The notes under the pieces are model-generated. The model was not told the origin of the DNA. It searched no databases and was given only the letters and a program-made list of their open reading frames with translations. DNA of 64,000 bases from Lacrimispora sphenoides JCM 1415 (GTDB lineage: Bacteria > Bacillota > Clostridia > Lachnospirales > Lachnospiraceae): positions 4,336,001-4,400,000 of the forward strand of contig NZ_LT630003.1 of assembly GCF_900105615.1 (NCBI RefSeq), given 5' to 3'. Shown in pieces: positions 23,901 through 29,114 of the stretch (position 1 is the stretch's first letter; each line of letters starts with the position of its first letter). The position numbers were made by a program, and so were the translations under genes.

Positions 23901-26900
23901 CTTTTTTCCATGTTCCCCCCACATTCTCCTCAAACCAGAACTTATTGTTAAAGTCTCCTCTGTTGGCACCGGGTACTTTTATATAATCACCCTTGTCATC
24001 CTGCATCCACTTTGTTACATTTATCTTTGCTTCATTTAATGTGTTGACAAGGATGTTATTCCCGGTTTTTACAGGTGATGTCTTACCGGCCTCTACGGTC
24101 ACTTGATAATCATGATTGTCAAGGATATAACCATTGGCACTTTTTTCTCTCACAATATAGTCGCCAGGCGTAACAGGCTTAAACAACACATATCCCTTGT
24201 TATCTGATTTTACGGTTTTAACCTCTGAAAGACTTCCATCTTCATTTTTCTGATAAAGAGTGAATTCTGCTCCATCCAAAGCTGCTAAATTTGTTTCAAT
24301 AAGATCTGCACTGGTCCAGGTACGGGCCTTCTTATAAAACTCAATCGCTCCTTTTCCAATGACTTCGTTTACTACCGTGATCTCTGCTCTTTCATCAGCC
24401 TTTAAGGTGACTTTAATATCATCTCCACTCACAACGGCATTTGTTCCCACCTTTGCAAAACTGAACTGGGTTCCAACAGGATTTGACTTCTCTTTGATCA
24501 CATAGGTTCCCGGATCCACCTGGATCTGGATATAGCCATCGTCCCCCGTCGCGTAGAATCCGCTTTCCGTCTCTTCGTTAGAAGGATTGACTGCAATGTT
24601 ATTATTGTTAATTTTCTGACTATGACTGTCTATAACCGTATAATTGTCATAAGGCGTTTGGCTGTTGTCAGAATCCAGGGAATAAATCTCGAAACCAGCC
24701 ATCCCGGGATATTCTTTTTCCATGGCTAAGTCATATTTCCGGGTAAAGCCAAGGCCCTCGTCAATTTCTTTCTTTATTTTGATAACTGCAGGCTTATTGA
24801 CTTCATGGACCGCAACATTTACATCAGAATCTTCTGTCACCAGTTGATCTGCTCCCAGCTTCACATATTCCAGATGAGCCTTATTATTTATAGTAAATAC
24901 GGACATGTTCTCTGCGCGCTCATCATTGTATTTCAGCAAAAACGGTTCATAGGGATAGCGGGCGGTTACCAGATAGGAGCTGTAGGTAGGTGCCTGATCC
25001 GATACATAAATATGGTCTGCCCCGTTTTGTCCCTGGGTTTTAAATTGATCAATAGTGATGGACCCATCCTCGTTGTTAATCACATGGACTTTAGATCCGT
25101 CTCCCCATGTGGCTGTTACGGAAACAGGCTTCATGGCCTCAGGTGCATGTTCCGTAAGGATCTTAAGGGAGTCTGTTATCCTAAAAGAATCCTCCTTAAA
25201 ACCGGTACGGCCATAGGTCTGGTAAATCGTTCCGCCCGGCTGTCTGGATATATCGCCTGAGCTTCCATACATACCGACTTCAATCAGATAGGTAATGTCC
25301 ACAAATTCAGGGTTTCCTGCGTTGTCTCTTACCACCGTATAAGAGTTATCCGCAGGGCTTACACTCTTTTTAATATGCCATGCATCATCGGACACAAGAG
25401 TCATTGTGGTGTCCGCCGGCTGCTCCGCAAAAGTAATTGTTTCAATATTTCCCGGGTAAGTCACATGTTCCTTATCTGTCTTATCCGCGACCTTAACGTC
25501 AGCATAGAAAGCCACGCTGTCCTGAGGCAGTGTGAATTCCTCACCAACCGCTCTTTTTCCATTTTCGTCAATATAGGCATTCATGGTTATACTGTCTGAT
25601 TTGCCTGGACGGATCACATTCTGCTCATCTCCGACGCTGATTTCATAAACTTTTCCCTCACCATCTGAAGATACCAGTTTCACTTTTCCGGGCTGCTCTT
25701 CTATGGCTATGCCGTCAGGAACCGTAAAGAGGATTTTAGCATTCTCATAGGAATCAAACAAAGAAAGCTTTCCTCCTGCAGCATATTCATACAGAGGTGC
25801 TGCCTGCATGGTATAGGTGATGGTATAGGTATATAAAATTCCTGCCTTTATGGAACCGGTCTTGCTTTGTGAAAGATTCACTTCAACCGCTTCCTTCTTA
25901 TCTGCAGCATCTGGCCCATAATAAGTCAGAGCCGTTTCATAAGGACTAAGCTTTCCTTCACTGTCCACCTCGGTATTAAGCAGGGTTATTCCATAGCTGT
26001 GAACTACCATGCGAAAGGATGGCTGGCTGAGGAATGAGAATAAATTTATCTTTTTTTCCTCTCCATTTAAGGCGGCCATATCTGTTCCCATCAGGGCTGC
26101 CCGTTCCTCTTCTGACAGGATCTTCGAATCCCCTACAGAGACAAGATCAGCATCATCACTGCCGGAATCATCCATGTCTGCTTCAGAATCTGTTGCCCGT
26201 GTAATTTCAGTACTGAAAAGCACAGGAACATCATGCCTTGATACTGAGAACCCATTTATACTCAGGCTGCTTACAGAAAAATCTTCCCCGGATCCTTCCG
26301 AATTGGAATCTTCCTCTTTGACTGCATTCTCTGATTTTTCTGCGGCTTCTCTGGAATGCTCTTCCGTCTTAGTCTCTTTCACATCCTCTGTCTGGCTTTG
26401 TGTTTCTTCAGCCGGCTCCGAAAGATTCTTATCAGTCTCACTGCTTTCCTGAGCCTCAGTTTCCTGGATTCCGGTTTCTTCCGAATCCGTCTCCTGAGCC
26501 TTGTTCTCTTCCTCTGTTACAGCAGCTGTTTCCTTGGTCCCGGCACTTCCGGAACTCCCAGAGCCTCCGGATTGTTTCCCGGCTGAGGATGGCTGTTTAG
26601 AAGTCTTTGAAGTTTCCCCTTTCACTGCAAACTCTTCCATCTGGGCGTCTGTGATCATTAAATCATCACCAATGATCCGCAGCTTAAATTCACAATCCCG
26701 GTCCTTATAACCGTTGACACCGATGATCTGAATATTCTTTAAAAATGATTCCTGTTTGATCCGTTCGGATTTATCGGTTTCGAAAAATAGTTCTCCCTCC
26801 AGGGTATCGGATACCACCACCAGATACATGGCTTTTCCAATCTTTTTCTGGAGCACCAGAGTCTTTCCCTCCAGTTCTTCATACAATTTTCCTATGACCA

Positions 26901-27216
26901 GATCTTTTTGATCCCCTTCAAAAGGGATTAGATCTTCCTCTAATTCCGGTCTTCTGTCAAAATCCTTTTTAAGAACCTTTTCAATGGCTGACTGGGTGAC
27001 TTGGACGTCAATAATCCTTGCTGCTTCGGACGGAGTAGCTTCCGACGGAGATGCTTTCCCTGCATTGGATGAAGATTCACTTCTTCGTTCTGTAGTCTCA
27101 GAGGCATATGCGGTAGTAACTGTAAGCTGTGATATATTTCCGGAAACAATCGCAGCTGTCAGCAACCAGGCAATTACCCTTTTTAAGCGATGCACTTTCT
27201 TCACTGCACCTTTCAT
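11905..27216 (-). CDS. 5,103-residue LPxTG-anchored surface protein with about 27 Cna-B/SpaA-like domains
   Basis: A single uninterrupted frame of 15.3 kb. Order: signal peptide (1-40); a unique region; an acidic Ser/Glu/Thr-rich low-complexity linker (about 200-330); an Ig-like N-terminal adhesin-type region (about 340-860); about 17 Cna-B/SpaA-like domains (about 860-2950), each starting with a beta-strand Lys (xxIxKxD) and ending with an ExxAPxGY-type Glu motif, the residues that form intramolecular isopeptide bonds in this family; a DUF11-like region (about 2960-3400, TYTLYVKNDT); an SdrD-B-like module (about 3610, WIDDNNNGIQD); about 10 more Cna-B domains (3750-5000); a Gly/Pro-rich wall spacer; then LPKTG, a hydrophobic segment and KKKKEN. 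ATG at 27216 follows AAAGGAGGTTA. It is predicted to be covalently bound to peptidoglycan by a sortase encoded elsewhere. The ligand is unknown. Confidence 0.95.
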   Translation of the reverse strand: MKGAVKKVHRLKRVIAWLLTAAIVSGNISQLTVTTAYASETTERRSESSSNAGKASPSEATPSEAARIIDVQVTQSAIEKVLKKDFDRRPELEEDLIPFEGDQKDLVIGKLYEELEGKTLVLQKKIGKAMYLVVVSDTLEGELFFETDKSERIKQESFLKNIQIIGVNGYKDRDCEFKLRIIGDDLMITDAQMEEFAVKGETSKTSKQPSSAGKQSGGSGSSGSAGTKETAAVTEEENKAQETDSEETGIQETEAQESSETDKNLSEPAEETQSQTEDVKETKTEEHSREAAEKSENAVKEEDSNSEGSGEDFSVSSLSINGFSVSRHDVPVLFSTEITRATDSEADMDDSGSDDADLVSVGDSKILSEEERAALMGTDMAALNGEEKKINLFSFLSQPSFRMVVHSYGITLLNTEVDSEGKLSPYETALTYYGPDAADKKEAVEVNLSQSKTGSIKAGILYTYTITYTMQAAPLYEYAAGGKLSLFDSYENAKILFTVPDGIAIEEQPGKVKLVSSDGEGKVYEISVGDEQNVIRPGKSDSITMNAYIDENGKRAVGEEFTLPQDSVAFYADVKVADKTDKEHVTYPGNIETITFAEQPADTTMTLVSDDAWHIKKSVSPADNSYTVVRDNAGNPEFVDITYLIEVGMYGSSGDISRQPGGTIYQTYGRTGFKEDSFRITDSLKILTEHAPEAMKPVSVTATWGDGSKVHVINNEDGSITIDQFKTQGQNGADHIYVSDQAPTYSSYLVTARYPYEPFLLKYNDERAENMSVFTINNKAHLEYVKLGADQLVTEDSDVNVAVHEVNKPAVIKIKKEIDEGLGFTRKYDLAMEKEYPGMAGFEIYSLDSDNSQTPYDNYTVIDSHSQKINNNNIAVNPSNEETESGFYATGDDGYIQIQVDPGTYVIKEKSNPVGTQFSFAKVGTNAVVSGDDIKVTLKADERAEITVVNEVIGKGAIEFYKKARTWTSADLIETNLAALDGAEFTLYQKNEDGSLSEVKTVKSDNKGYVLFKPVTPGDYIVREKSANGYILDNHDYQVTVEAGKTSPVKTGNNILVNTLNEAKINVTKWMQDDKGDYIKVPGANRGDFNNKFWFEENVGGTWKKVSVGSKTNYSLDDASQFTAALPVFDGSGKIIEYRVVEEVPEGYSDGNGSKDGFSQEIKDNKTYIYKTFTLEALKMTQVDLKNNKGGTLKLQKDAWSINSNSLNKNASKSGFQFNLYYKVGNDFAEVLPQKVYTTDGKGEILVKGLDVTKEYYWSEINSSGRLEPEDSAKTVISEEKVFIGPYKVTRESDTTVKAYNIPQKIPYWLYKVDITDNKNPITAQFKITRDADKTVIFNGAVSNVGTYVILDPGTDYIIEEIVAPVNFVKGNSIKITTPNGPVLKADLERWFSQGNMETRRTFENKPYKSVTIKKTQYDANGTANQNAVIPFDVYVKNGSDFTIAGSLNSSVSTQLAPGTYYFKEVVPSGNINPYYLLSDAEKAQGAHPGDPGYEVYGTDVYYGPVIITAASASSEKNLALYLAGPNKPLVNYKDYGKVTVTKKDALRDTTVNGAVFGIFKAEGFDVNNWENSILNPIQTAATSGSGQATFDSTSLKIFDTDGSRIAYVIAEITPPEGYLPSYEILTTTLMEGKVITTVNGDTNGSPLVIKNEPKLTIRTQKYWRDGWNYQFYPVDHVLGNVKLALYKVNADGVTADYVKTETTNTYDGIATFYDINRNDTYYVVEVRVPTKEETGFGFDLNMMDKTPLAEGNSEPPKTLSVSDLEAGTYNSVKYTGKDLAETADSLIQNTDPLYNYKPWAQFNILKTCNGTAYDGTSHSAENINGAKFTLYKMKGDEKDLSGIRLEDLADEGLFEKVDSYESGTRINPKTGIRAAGEFDTAILETGKVYWLVEDEAAPGYQLPGGRQIVAVFAPKDSGYSGYNDMLHLYENGRNEQIAVVKNQHGEGPGGLDAYYFQIALNKWLKDAGKPNAEPTLLGGAKFQIWLLDPDSKEKLLPVEVVETGLESDSENKTGYALSKMISMGKLKAELESKGYDETSIERILKLENEEVKVLFGLEEVYAPSKIQMDTTLHYLKVAIPKNKDIIDSQYFWEQGKSEEYRLINTVLDQYPVTLAKYGYVPDTGTFGKTDEELNVLNIGKTPLSGVQFEIWQYLWENGSYSYVKIGTYTTESNGQVKIPNGLKAGRYRLKETLTVGQQKNYITMYTGENDLWRYFTVGSTPSTVNVYNPEKPELVIEKTTWAGNPFIDLSGISFTIQKQGGSEIKAATIKLANGKYAASFSNLNSGVYTIKAEALGSEAAIAVTGGYFETATVNVGYEAKADGEKVTLVPVGGVKGKLATAVVKNPRLADLVIHKTDAETKASGSGMADASFKVEYLKFRSGTDLIGGVLQNVTDEGYEKPDQGFTVKGTLTDNKDGSYTMKGCEPGWYRITEQKAPAGYTIDAQPMIVAVVGDMAGGYEGTVSVTIENRKKAELTVTKKLFFGDGFKNDENLAGKLPAEIVFDIYTYSNNAYKQVLDENSKPVQVKIQSFAAQDGYYTAKGTVLLPQNPVGGAYYLKEHENSDWVLSALGVDDNGTLQADGYIKAGGVSDFTSQNPVSITVNNQYAKAKIRLTKVDGMDPSNQLTGAAFKLYSDPELTKAVGDFTEIGQSGVYEIVFSTKVYSPGIYYIKEVNAPAGYIAITTAIPAEGLAAEAGKTTEITVKNQGGIDLEITKYSGNGGLESLKSGISFELYRKSAGGTWTYVTEGTTDSQGKLSFRGLDLPAGDSYGVYEVTKKEYGLETFRMSSFEGDEGTILPTTADVIKNGETKAGLDLYVLTGNNTVTPGVYGFKAHNQEALPLRLIKNDVNKSDNPGGSVAVFMKITEKETGNQVGDMVAVPYGETGITVLLLPGTYDIEETAVTQNSLGYVINKDDTRTIYRKEVEITKGIIPEACEFTNVKQKTGVTLDKTSLTTTLKDLWWNEGQTVTYTLTPHVVNSIPLDRFVITDTGLKMLDAGKSVMSEADYTNEKYTITEVKPGKATEQNRIKGAQTGTIMADVTFYDFSGNQVGEVQSVAVSGDGEIGLVKPVSGKKVKSFQISYRDDTLKGSTDNHYVLGNDFVPGSIEVTVKLNRQDAKLPDGTYKKEIKYIHNVADVAMDFRTWDINGTLSQNQEKSQAEKECDIQVIQSQAPTISVKKSVDPIKGIQPSDILTYTLYVKNDTTSNDPDIVPMQKPILIDYVPLGVTVSGESAGENHLLKAVTLKNAPEGVTIEETVRKVDKDTGRETLFIQLNGALAKGESVTVEVKAQIAGSVINYGKNILNELYVTSDVLQPAFSLNQTGASFMIKTDSGSKWPSPDLPKDVKLPDEKYRSYGYASDSAENTMSTGTGLVLHKEVKGNLDTRFVSGTTVGTVGKSADDTDLTNSDGSVLYRLMVNNDSTSNFITQLQFMDILPVQGDYSTGGFDRKSDYRLKYVGIQSIAIENRMDHDSGRKVSGFSHEVTYSDKVFKDSATAKAGKDSMLSDNSDGFWNVSSNDPSAIRIKITDPFFYLAPGENLVVTYETVVPYTEKKELDDVAYGYAVNDFATSYSYKQNLSDDSEIKFIQAQTSNAVQVVLIPGKVKVSGRIWIDDNNNGIQDESIENDHLLTDLLPLLQSKYFEVSLMKYGKSGDNEDNGTVGLSDARFLFDGLTPAKPFGITGSEFTKDQENSWYSNQSLIVSKLKGDDPAHYQIFVKTKDMPVGYEDLVLKLAKPTMLSTGENPEAGRSRLPETLVKEGSNYEESLDSNFKGGKGSYASEDFFLWSTGDIYDKTKDIGFVPFRNVTIKKTNEAGNPVEGAHFSVYGPYTNEEMTAFKKNGITNTEALGKPVAQGNTALDGTEAIWSAGELLYYRNYIVVEDQATAGYEIANAKTDDMVPMGSYQVKGQKAWELLSKEFKTDGNPIPSVITVKNGYVSGSLEFTKLDGLTEKELGGAAFRIEKKDAAVEDAWKAFIEAIKADPESMGVTKVTAIDDAVEFEVVTGKVTLTGIPYGTYTLSEIRVPDGYDITKKQADIEFRIETNGQKAVLSNLPGNLIKNTRTEYSLSLKKADNTGNDKVAGIKFAITGPGKYESSSWNPFSKDRFKLNDPSESGYEVKQTDEEGRITWNLPYGDYKIEELDAEGYETVAPFYVRIDVNGTVSLLNGEGRSELTLSSSEQNQINLIVKNVIKTGSLDLEKLDGETRKAITGAQFELSGTSLIDGAFAAYQNHVTGLGVSHVSTGTENGRLYIRFQVDGTEDSMKGILTQIPYGSYTLKELKAPEGYLFSSGSEWVKDFTIESAEGVNLTGSSGIVNTPHELNIEKRDQMTEEILPGAVFVLMTTDGTYVALDENNSYTGLKESQAEGSAFTTGSDGRVTVKRLPAGNYVLKEIEAPANYGVTADKEITVLRSGNTETVMVYDVRNMAKIRINKAASHNHEMRLDGAVFKIYSDIDLTALAGTMTTGNGGIGESEMLPLGTYYVKEQKAPAGYELSDRVYEVTLGSEKEAYTVQADGNDFVTDDYGTGSLVFDKVDSLTGKALAYARFSLTKKEAQVDGAFEDFTENLKNKSQDELNAMGISDIETEDGKILFTAVNGHVDMKRIPYGTYTLKEEKAPNGYLSLNGKAEFDFAITEDQREADLGNGNAVVNERAQFELQLKKLDNLGNRVSGIQFEILGPGRYEENGVLSIFGANRFKTEADADTGLFTTGEDGIIYLGLKHGDYRIREISTGRYDLIEPFYIRIDEEGKVSILKDNSSAVTVLNEALVTIAVTNKISTGNLEMEKVDGENTGKRLEGAEFVLSNLSTLVPGAWDSYRYQVASEGVSWTADQVLGNTITFVLNGKGVITNLPYGTYRLVEKKAPDGYLLGTTPWSAEFTINDSNKEIRYTKPGLFEKTNGAIENMPSKITVVKTNAVYADVKLKGAEFILKASDGRYVKLDQGSFAGYTDDKAAAGRFVTDSDGQFVIKRLPKDTYTFLETKAPAGYYINNNIAPVTFDGINSFTITIQDEKIKGGGGSSGGPSGKDNPGGPGETVTILPDPVPLADLPSGGSVDLLIVDDGNIPLGKLPKTGDRQNAAGKVMVTLSGFMMALYAALSKKKKEN
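12160..15440 (-). repeat. Duplicated multi-domain block in the C-terminal part of the giant protein
   Basis: Four Cna-B-like domains in the order SGSLEFTKLDG, EYSLSLKKAD, TGSLDLEKLDGE, HELNIEKRD (from about residue 3930) recur in the same order from about residue 4525 (TGSLVFDKVDS, FELQLKKLDN, TGNLEMEKVDGE, KITVVKTNA). One extra domain (AKIRINKAAS) separates them, giving a period near 593 residues. The copies are diverged, so this is an older duplication than the one in the MBG array. Confidence 0.7.
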
Positions 27217-27293
27217 ACTTTAACCTCCTTTTTTACTTCTATCTTCTTGTTATAATCTATTGATAAGTCAAAAGCTGTATTTTCTATTTATTC

Positions 27294-27325
27294 AGTATAT
27301 AATCCGTTGGTTACAATCTGGTTAT
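27294..27325 (-). promoter_or_regulatory. Promoter of the giant LPxTG gene with a tandem GTAACC-type site
   Basis: Minus strand: ATAACC, 5 bp, GTAACC, 9 bp, TATACT. The geometry is identical to the promoter at 8789-8820. A further inverted copy (TGTAACCA on the plus strand, 27353-27360) lies upstream, towards bioY. Confidence 0.6.
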
Positions 27326-27367
27326 ATTATCCTGGTTTTCAAAAAAAATCTTTGTAACCACTTTTGA

Positions 27368-27398
27368 TTGTTAACCTATTTTAATTATTGGTTGACAA
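27368..27398 (+). promoter_or_regulatory. BirA-type biotin operator upstream of bioY
   Basis: TTGTTAACC-N13-GGTTGACAA, an almost perfect inverted repeat matching the known BirA operator of Firmicutes. It ends about 60 bp before the bioY start, consistent with repression of biotin uptake by biotin-loaded BirA. The right half also holds a TTGACA that could serve as the -35. Confidence 0.8.
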
Positions 27399-27459
27399 TT
27401 TAATCAGCATGTGTTACCATGCCAATAGAATTTTATACCAGATAAGGGAGCATGATCTT

Positions 27460-28041
27460 ATGAATACAGCAAAATCGTTTCAAACAAAGAGCTCATCTGC
27501 AAACCGGATAACCACAAAGGAACTGGTTCTGGCCGGTATGTTTGCGGCTGTTCTTGCCGTAATATCCCAATTATCTATCCCTATGCCAACAGGAGTTCCC
27601 ATTACCATCCAGATCTTTGGAGTGGCACTTATAGGAACCGTGTTAGGGTGGAGGCTGGGCTTTTTAGCAACTCTGATTTACCTCCTCTTAGGCGCTGTGG
27701 GCCTGCCGGTCTTTTCAAACTTTCGCGGAGGCATCCAATTCCTGCTGGATCTTACCGGCGGTTACAAATGGGGCTGGCTGATTATGGTGCTCCTCTGCGG
27801 CATCAGGCCGAAAACCGGCAGCAAGCTTCTAAACACAATCCTTATATTTCTCCTTCCGATTCTTGGTACTCTCATGGATGAAGCCATCGGAGGCCTTCAA
27901 TGGGCAGCTTTATCCGGAGATATGTCGGTATCAGCCGTATTTTCCTATTCCATAGTGGCATTTGTTCCCAAGGACATTATACTTACAGTGATTGCTGTTA
28001 TCACCGGAATTCCTATTCGAAAAGCCGTATCACGGCAATGA
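27460..28041 (+). CDS. bioY: Biotin ECF transporter S component BioY
   Basis: 193 residues from the ATG at 27460, chosen because it follows AAGGGAG at good spacing and begins just before the conserved region; an in-frame upstream start would add 24 residues but overlaps the operator. It is an integral membrane protein with about six hydrophobic segments. BioY landmarks are LSIPMPTGVPITIQ (early), YLLLGAVGLPVFS and FRGGIQFLLDLTGGY (mid). The S component binds biotin and works with the shared ECF module (EcfA, EcfA', EcfT), which is not in this window. The BirA-type site and a strong downstream terminator mark it as a single-gene transcription unit. Confidence 0.95.
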   Translation: MNTAKSFQTKSSSANRITTKELVLAGMFAAVLAVISQLSIPMPTGVPITIQIFGVALIGTVLGWRLGFLATLIYLLLGAVGLPVFSNFRGGIQFLLDLTGGYKWGWLIMVLLCGIRPKTGSKLLNTILIFLLPILGTLMDEAIGGLQWAALSGDMSVSAVFSYSIVAFVPKDIILTVIAVITGIPIRKAVSRQ

Positions 28042-28056
28042 TAAAGATTCTGACCG

Positions 28057-28083
28057 GCCGGCGCCTATAAAAGCGCCGGCTTA
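28057..28083 (+). terminator. Terminator of bioY
   Basis: Perfect stem GCCGGCGC/GCGCCGGC with an 8-nt loop, followed by TTATTAA. Confidence 0.8.
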
Positions 28084-28107
28084 TTAACGTTAACATTCCC
28101 ATATGTC

Positions 28108-28136
28108 TTGACAGGAAACATTTTGAAACTTAAAAT
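28108..28136 (+). promoter_or_regulatory. Sigma-A type promoter of nudC
   Basis: TTGACA, 17 bp, TAAAAT. The predicted start is near 28143, giving a leader of about 70 nt that contains the AAGGAAGTTC hairpin element. Confidence 0.8.
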
Positions 28137-28166
28137 AGTTACATTGCCTCAACACAAATAATCAGA

Positions 28167-28201
28167 AAGGAAGTTCAGTTTCCATTTGGCTCACTGAACG
28201 G
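28167..28201 (+). repeat. Dispersed leader element, copy 2 (nudC leader)
   Basis: AAGGAAGTTC overlaps the 5' arm of a perfect 7-bp hairpin, GTTCAGT (28173-28179) with ACTGAAC (28193-28199), followed by GG. It ends 12 bp before the nudC start, so the fold could affect translation initiation. See also 10169 and 61736. Confidence 0.55.
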
Positions 28202-28213
28202 TGTTACTCAAAG

Positions 28214-29053
28214 ATGATTCAGGATATTTTCCCCCATGTTTTCCATAACGAATTTCATATAAAAACACCTGGCATGGACAGCTATTTTCTTTATTTCCAG
28301 GATGGCCGTCTCCTCCTTGATCACAGAACTTCCAAAAGAATCCCTCAGTTTGAAGATTTAAAAAGCCAGAGCAAGGAGGCCATGTCCTGCTCTGACTATC
28401 TTTTTTCCATTGACCAGATGGACTTTTTTCTTATAGATGAAACCGCAGTCACACTGACAGCAACAGATTCTCTTTCCTTTTATGAAACAGGGGTCATAAG
28501 GGATCTAAAGCCCATGTGGGTGTCCTTTGCAGCTATTTCCGCAGGACAGCTCCACCGGTTTTACGGCTCCAACCGGTTCTGCGGCTGCTGTGGCTCACCT
28601 ATGATGAAAAGCAAAAAAGAAAGGTCCATGGTCTGTTCCTCCTGCGGCAATACCGTTTACCCAAAGATTGCTCCAGCCGTCATTGTGGCTGTCACGTACA
28701 ACGGAAAACTTCTGCTGGCTAAGTATGCCGGAAGGGAATATACCCGGTATGCCCTGATCGCAGGCTATACAGAATTCGGAGAAACCCTGGAAGAAACGGT
28801 AAACCGGGAAGTGATGGAGGAAGTAGGGCTACGTGTCAAAAATATCCGCTATTATAAGAACCAGCCATGGGGATTCAGCGATTCCATTTTAGTCGGATAC
28901 TGGGCTGAGCTGGATGGTTCTCCACAGGTCCGCCTGGATGAAACAGAATTATCCACAGCCGTCTGGATGGCTCCTGAGGATATCCCTGATGATTTCACCA
29001 ATTTAAGCCTGACCCATGAAATGATCCTTCTCTTCAAAAATGGAAAAGTGTAA
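28214..29053 (+). CDS. nudC: NADH pyrophosphatase / NAD-cap hydrolase family NUDIX protein
   Basis: 279 residues. The family hydrolyses NAD(H) to NMN(H) and AMP, and removes NAD caps from RNA. Order: an N-terminal domain (1-115); a zinc ribbon with C123-x2-C126 and C141-x2-C144; a catalytic NUDIX domain with the Nudix box from about 184 to 206 (GYTEFGETLEE...REVMEEVG), all catalytic Glu residues being present; then QPWGFSDSILVGY, the family's SQPWPFPxS-type motif in a variant form. The motif variation leaves room for altered substrate choice. It is monocistronic, converging on adhE through a shared terminator. The ATG at 28214 lacks a clear Shine-Dalgarno sequence; the leader hairpin sits in its place. 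Confidence 0.9.
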   Translation: MIQDIFPHVFHNEFHIKTPGMDSYFLYFQDGRLLLDHRTSKRIPQFEDLKSQSKEAMSCSDYLFSIDQMDFFLIDETAVTLTATDSLSFYETGVIRDLKPMWVSFAAISAGQLHRFYGSNRFCGCCGSPMMKSKKERSMVCSSCGNTVYPKIAPAVIVAVTYNGKLLLAKYAGREYTRYALIAGYTEFGETLEETVNREVMEEVGLRVKNIRYYKNQPWGFSDSILVGYWAELDGSPQVRLDETELSTAVWMAPEDIPDDFTNLSLTHEMILLFKNGKV

Positions 29054-29063
29054 AAATAAAAAA

Positions 29064-29101
29064 GCAAAAGGCCGCCCCGAGATTCGGGTACGGCCTTTTG
29101 C
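29064..29101. terminator. Bidirectional terminator between nudC and adhE
   Basis: Perfect 11-bp stem GCAAAAGGCCG/CGGCCTTTTGC with A-rich and T-rich flanks that serve both converging genes. Confidence 0.85.
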
Positions 29102-29114
29102 CACCTATTTAAAC

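Noticed and set aside
26009..26600. Plus-strand Ser-rich frames opposite the giant gene's N-terminal linker
   Set aside because: These are antisense shadows of a Ser/Glu-rich low-complexity coding region; no start signals.
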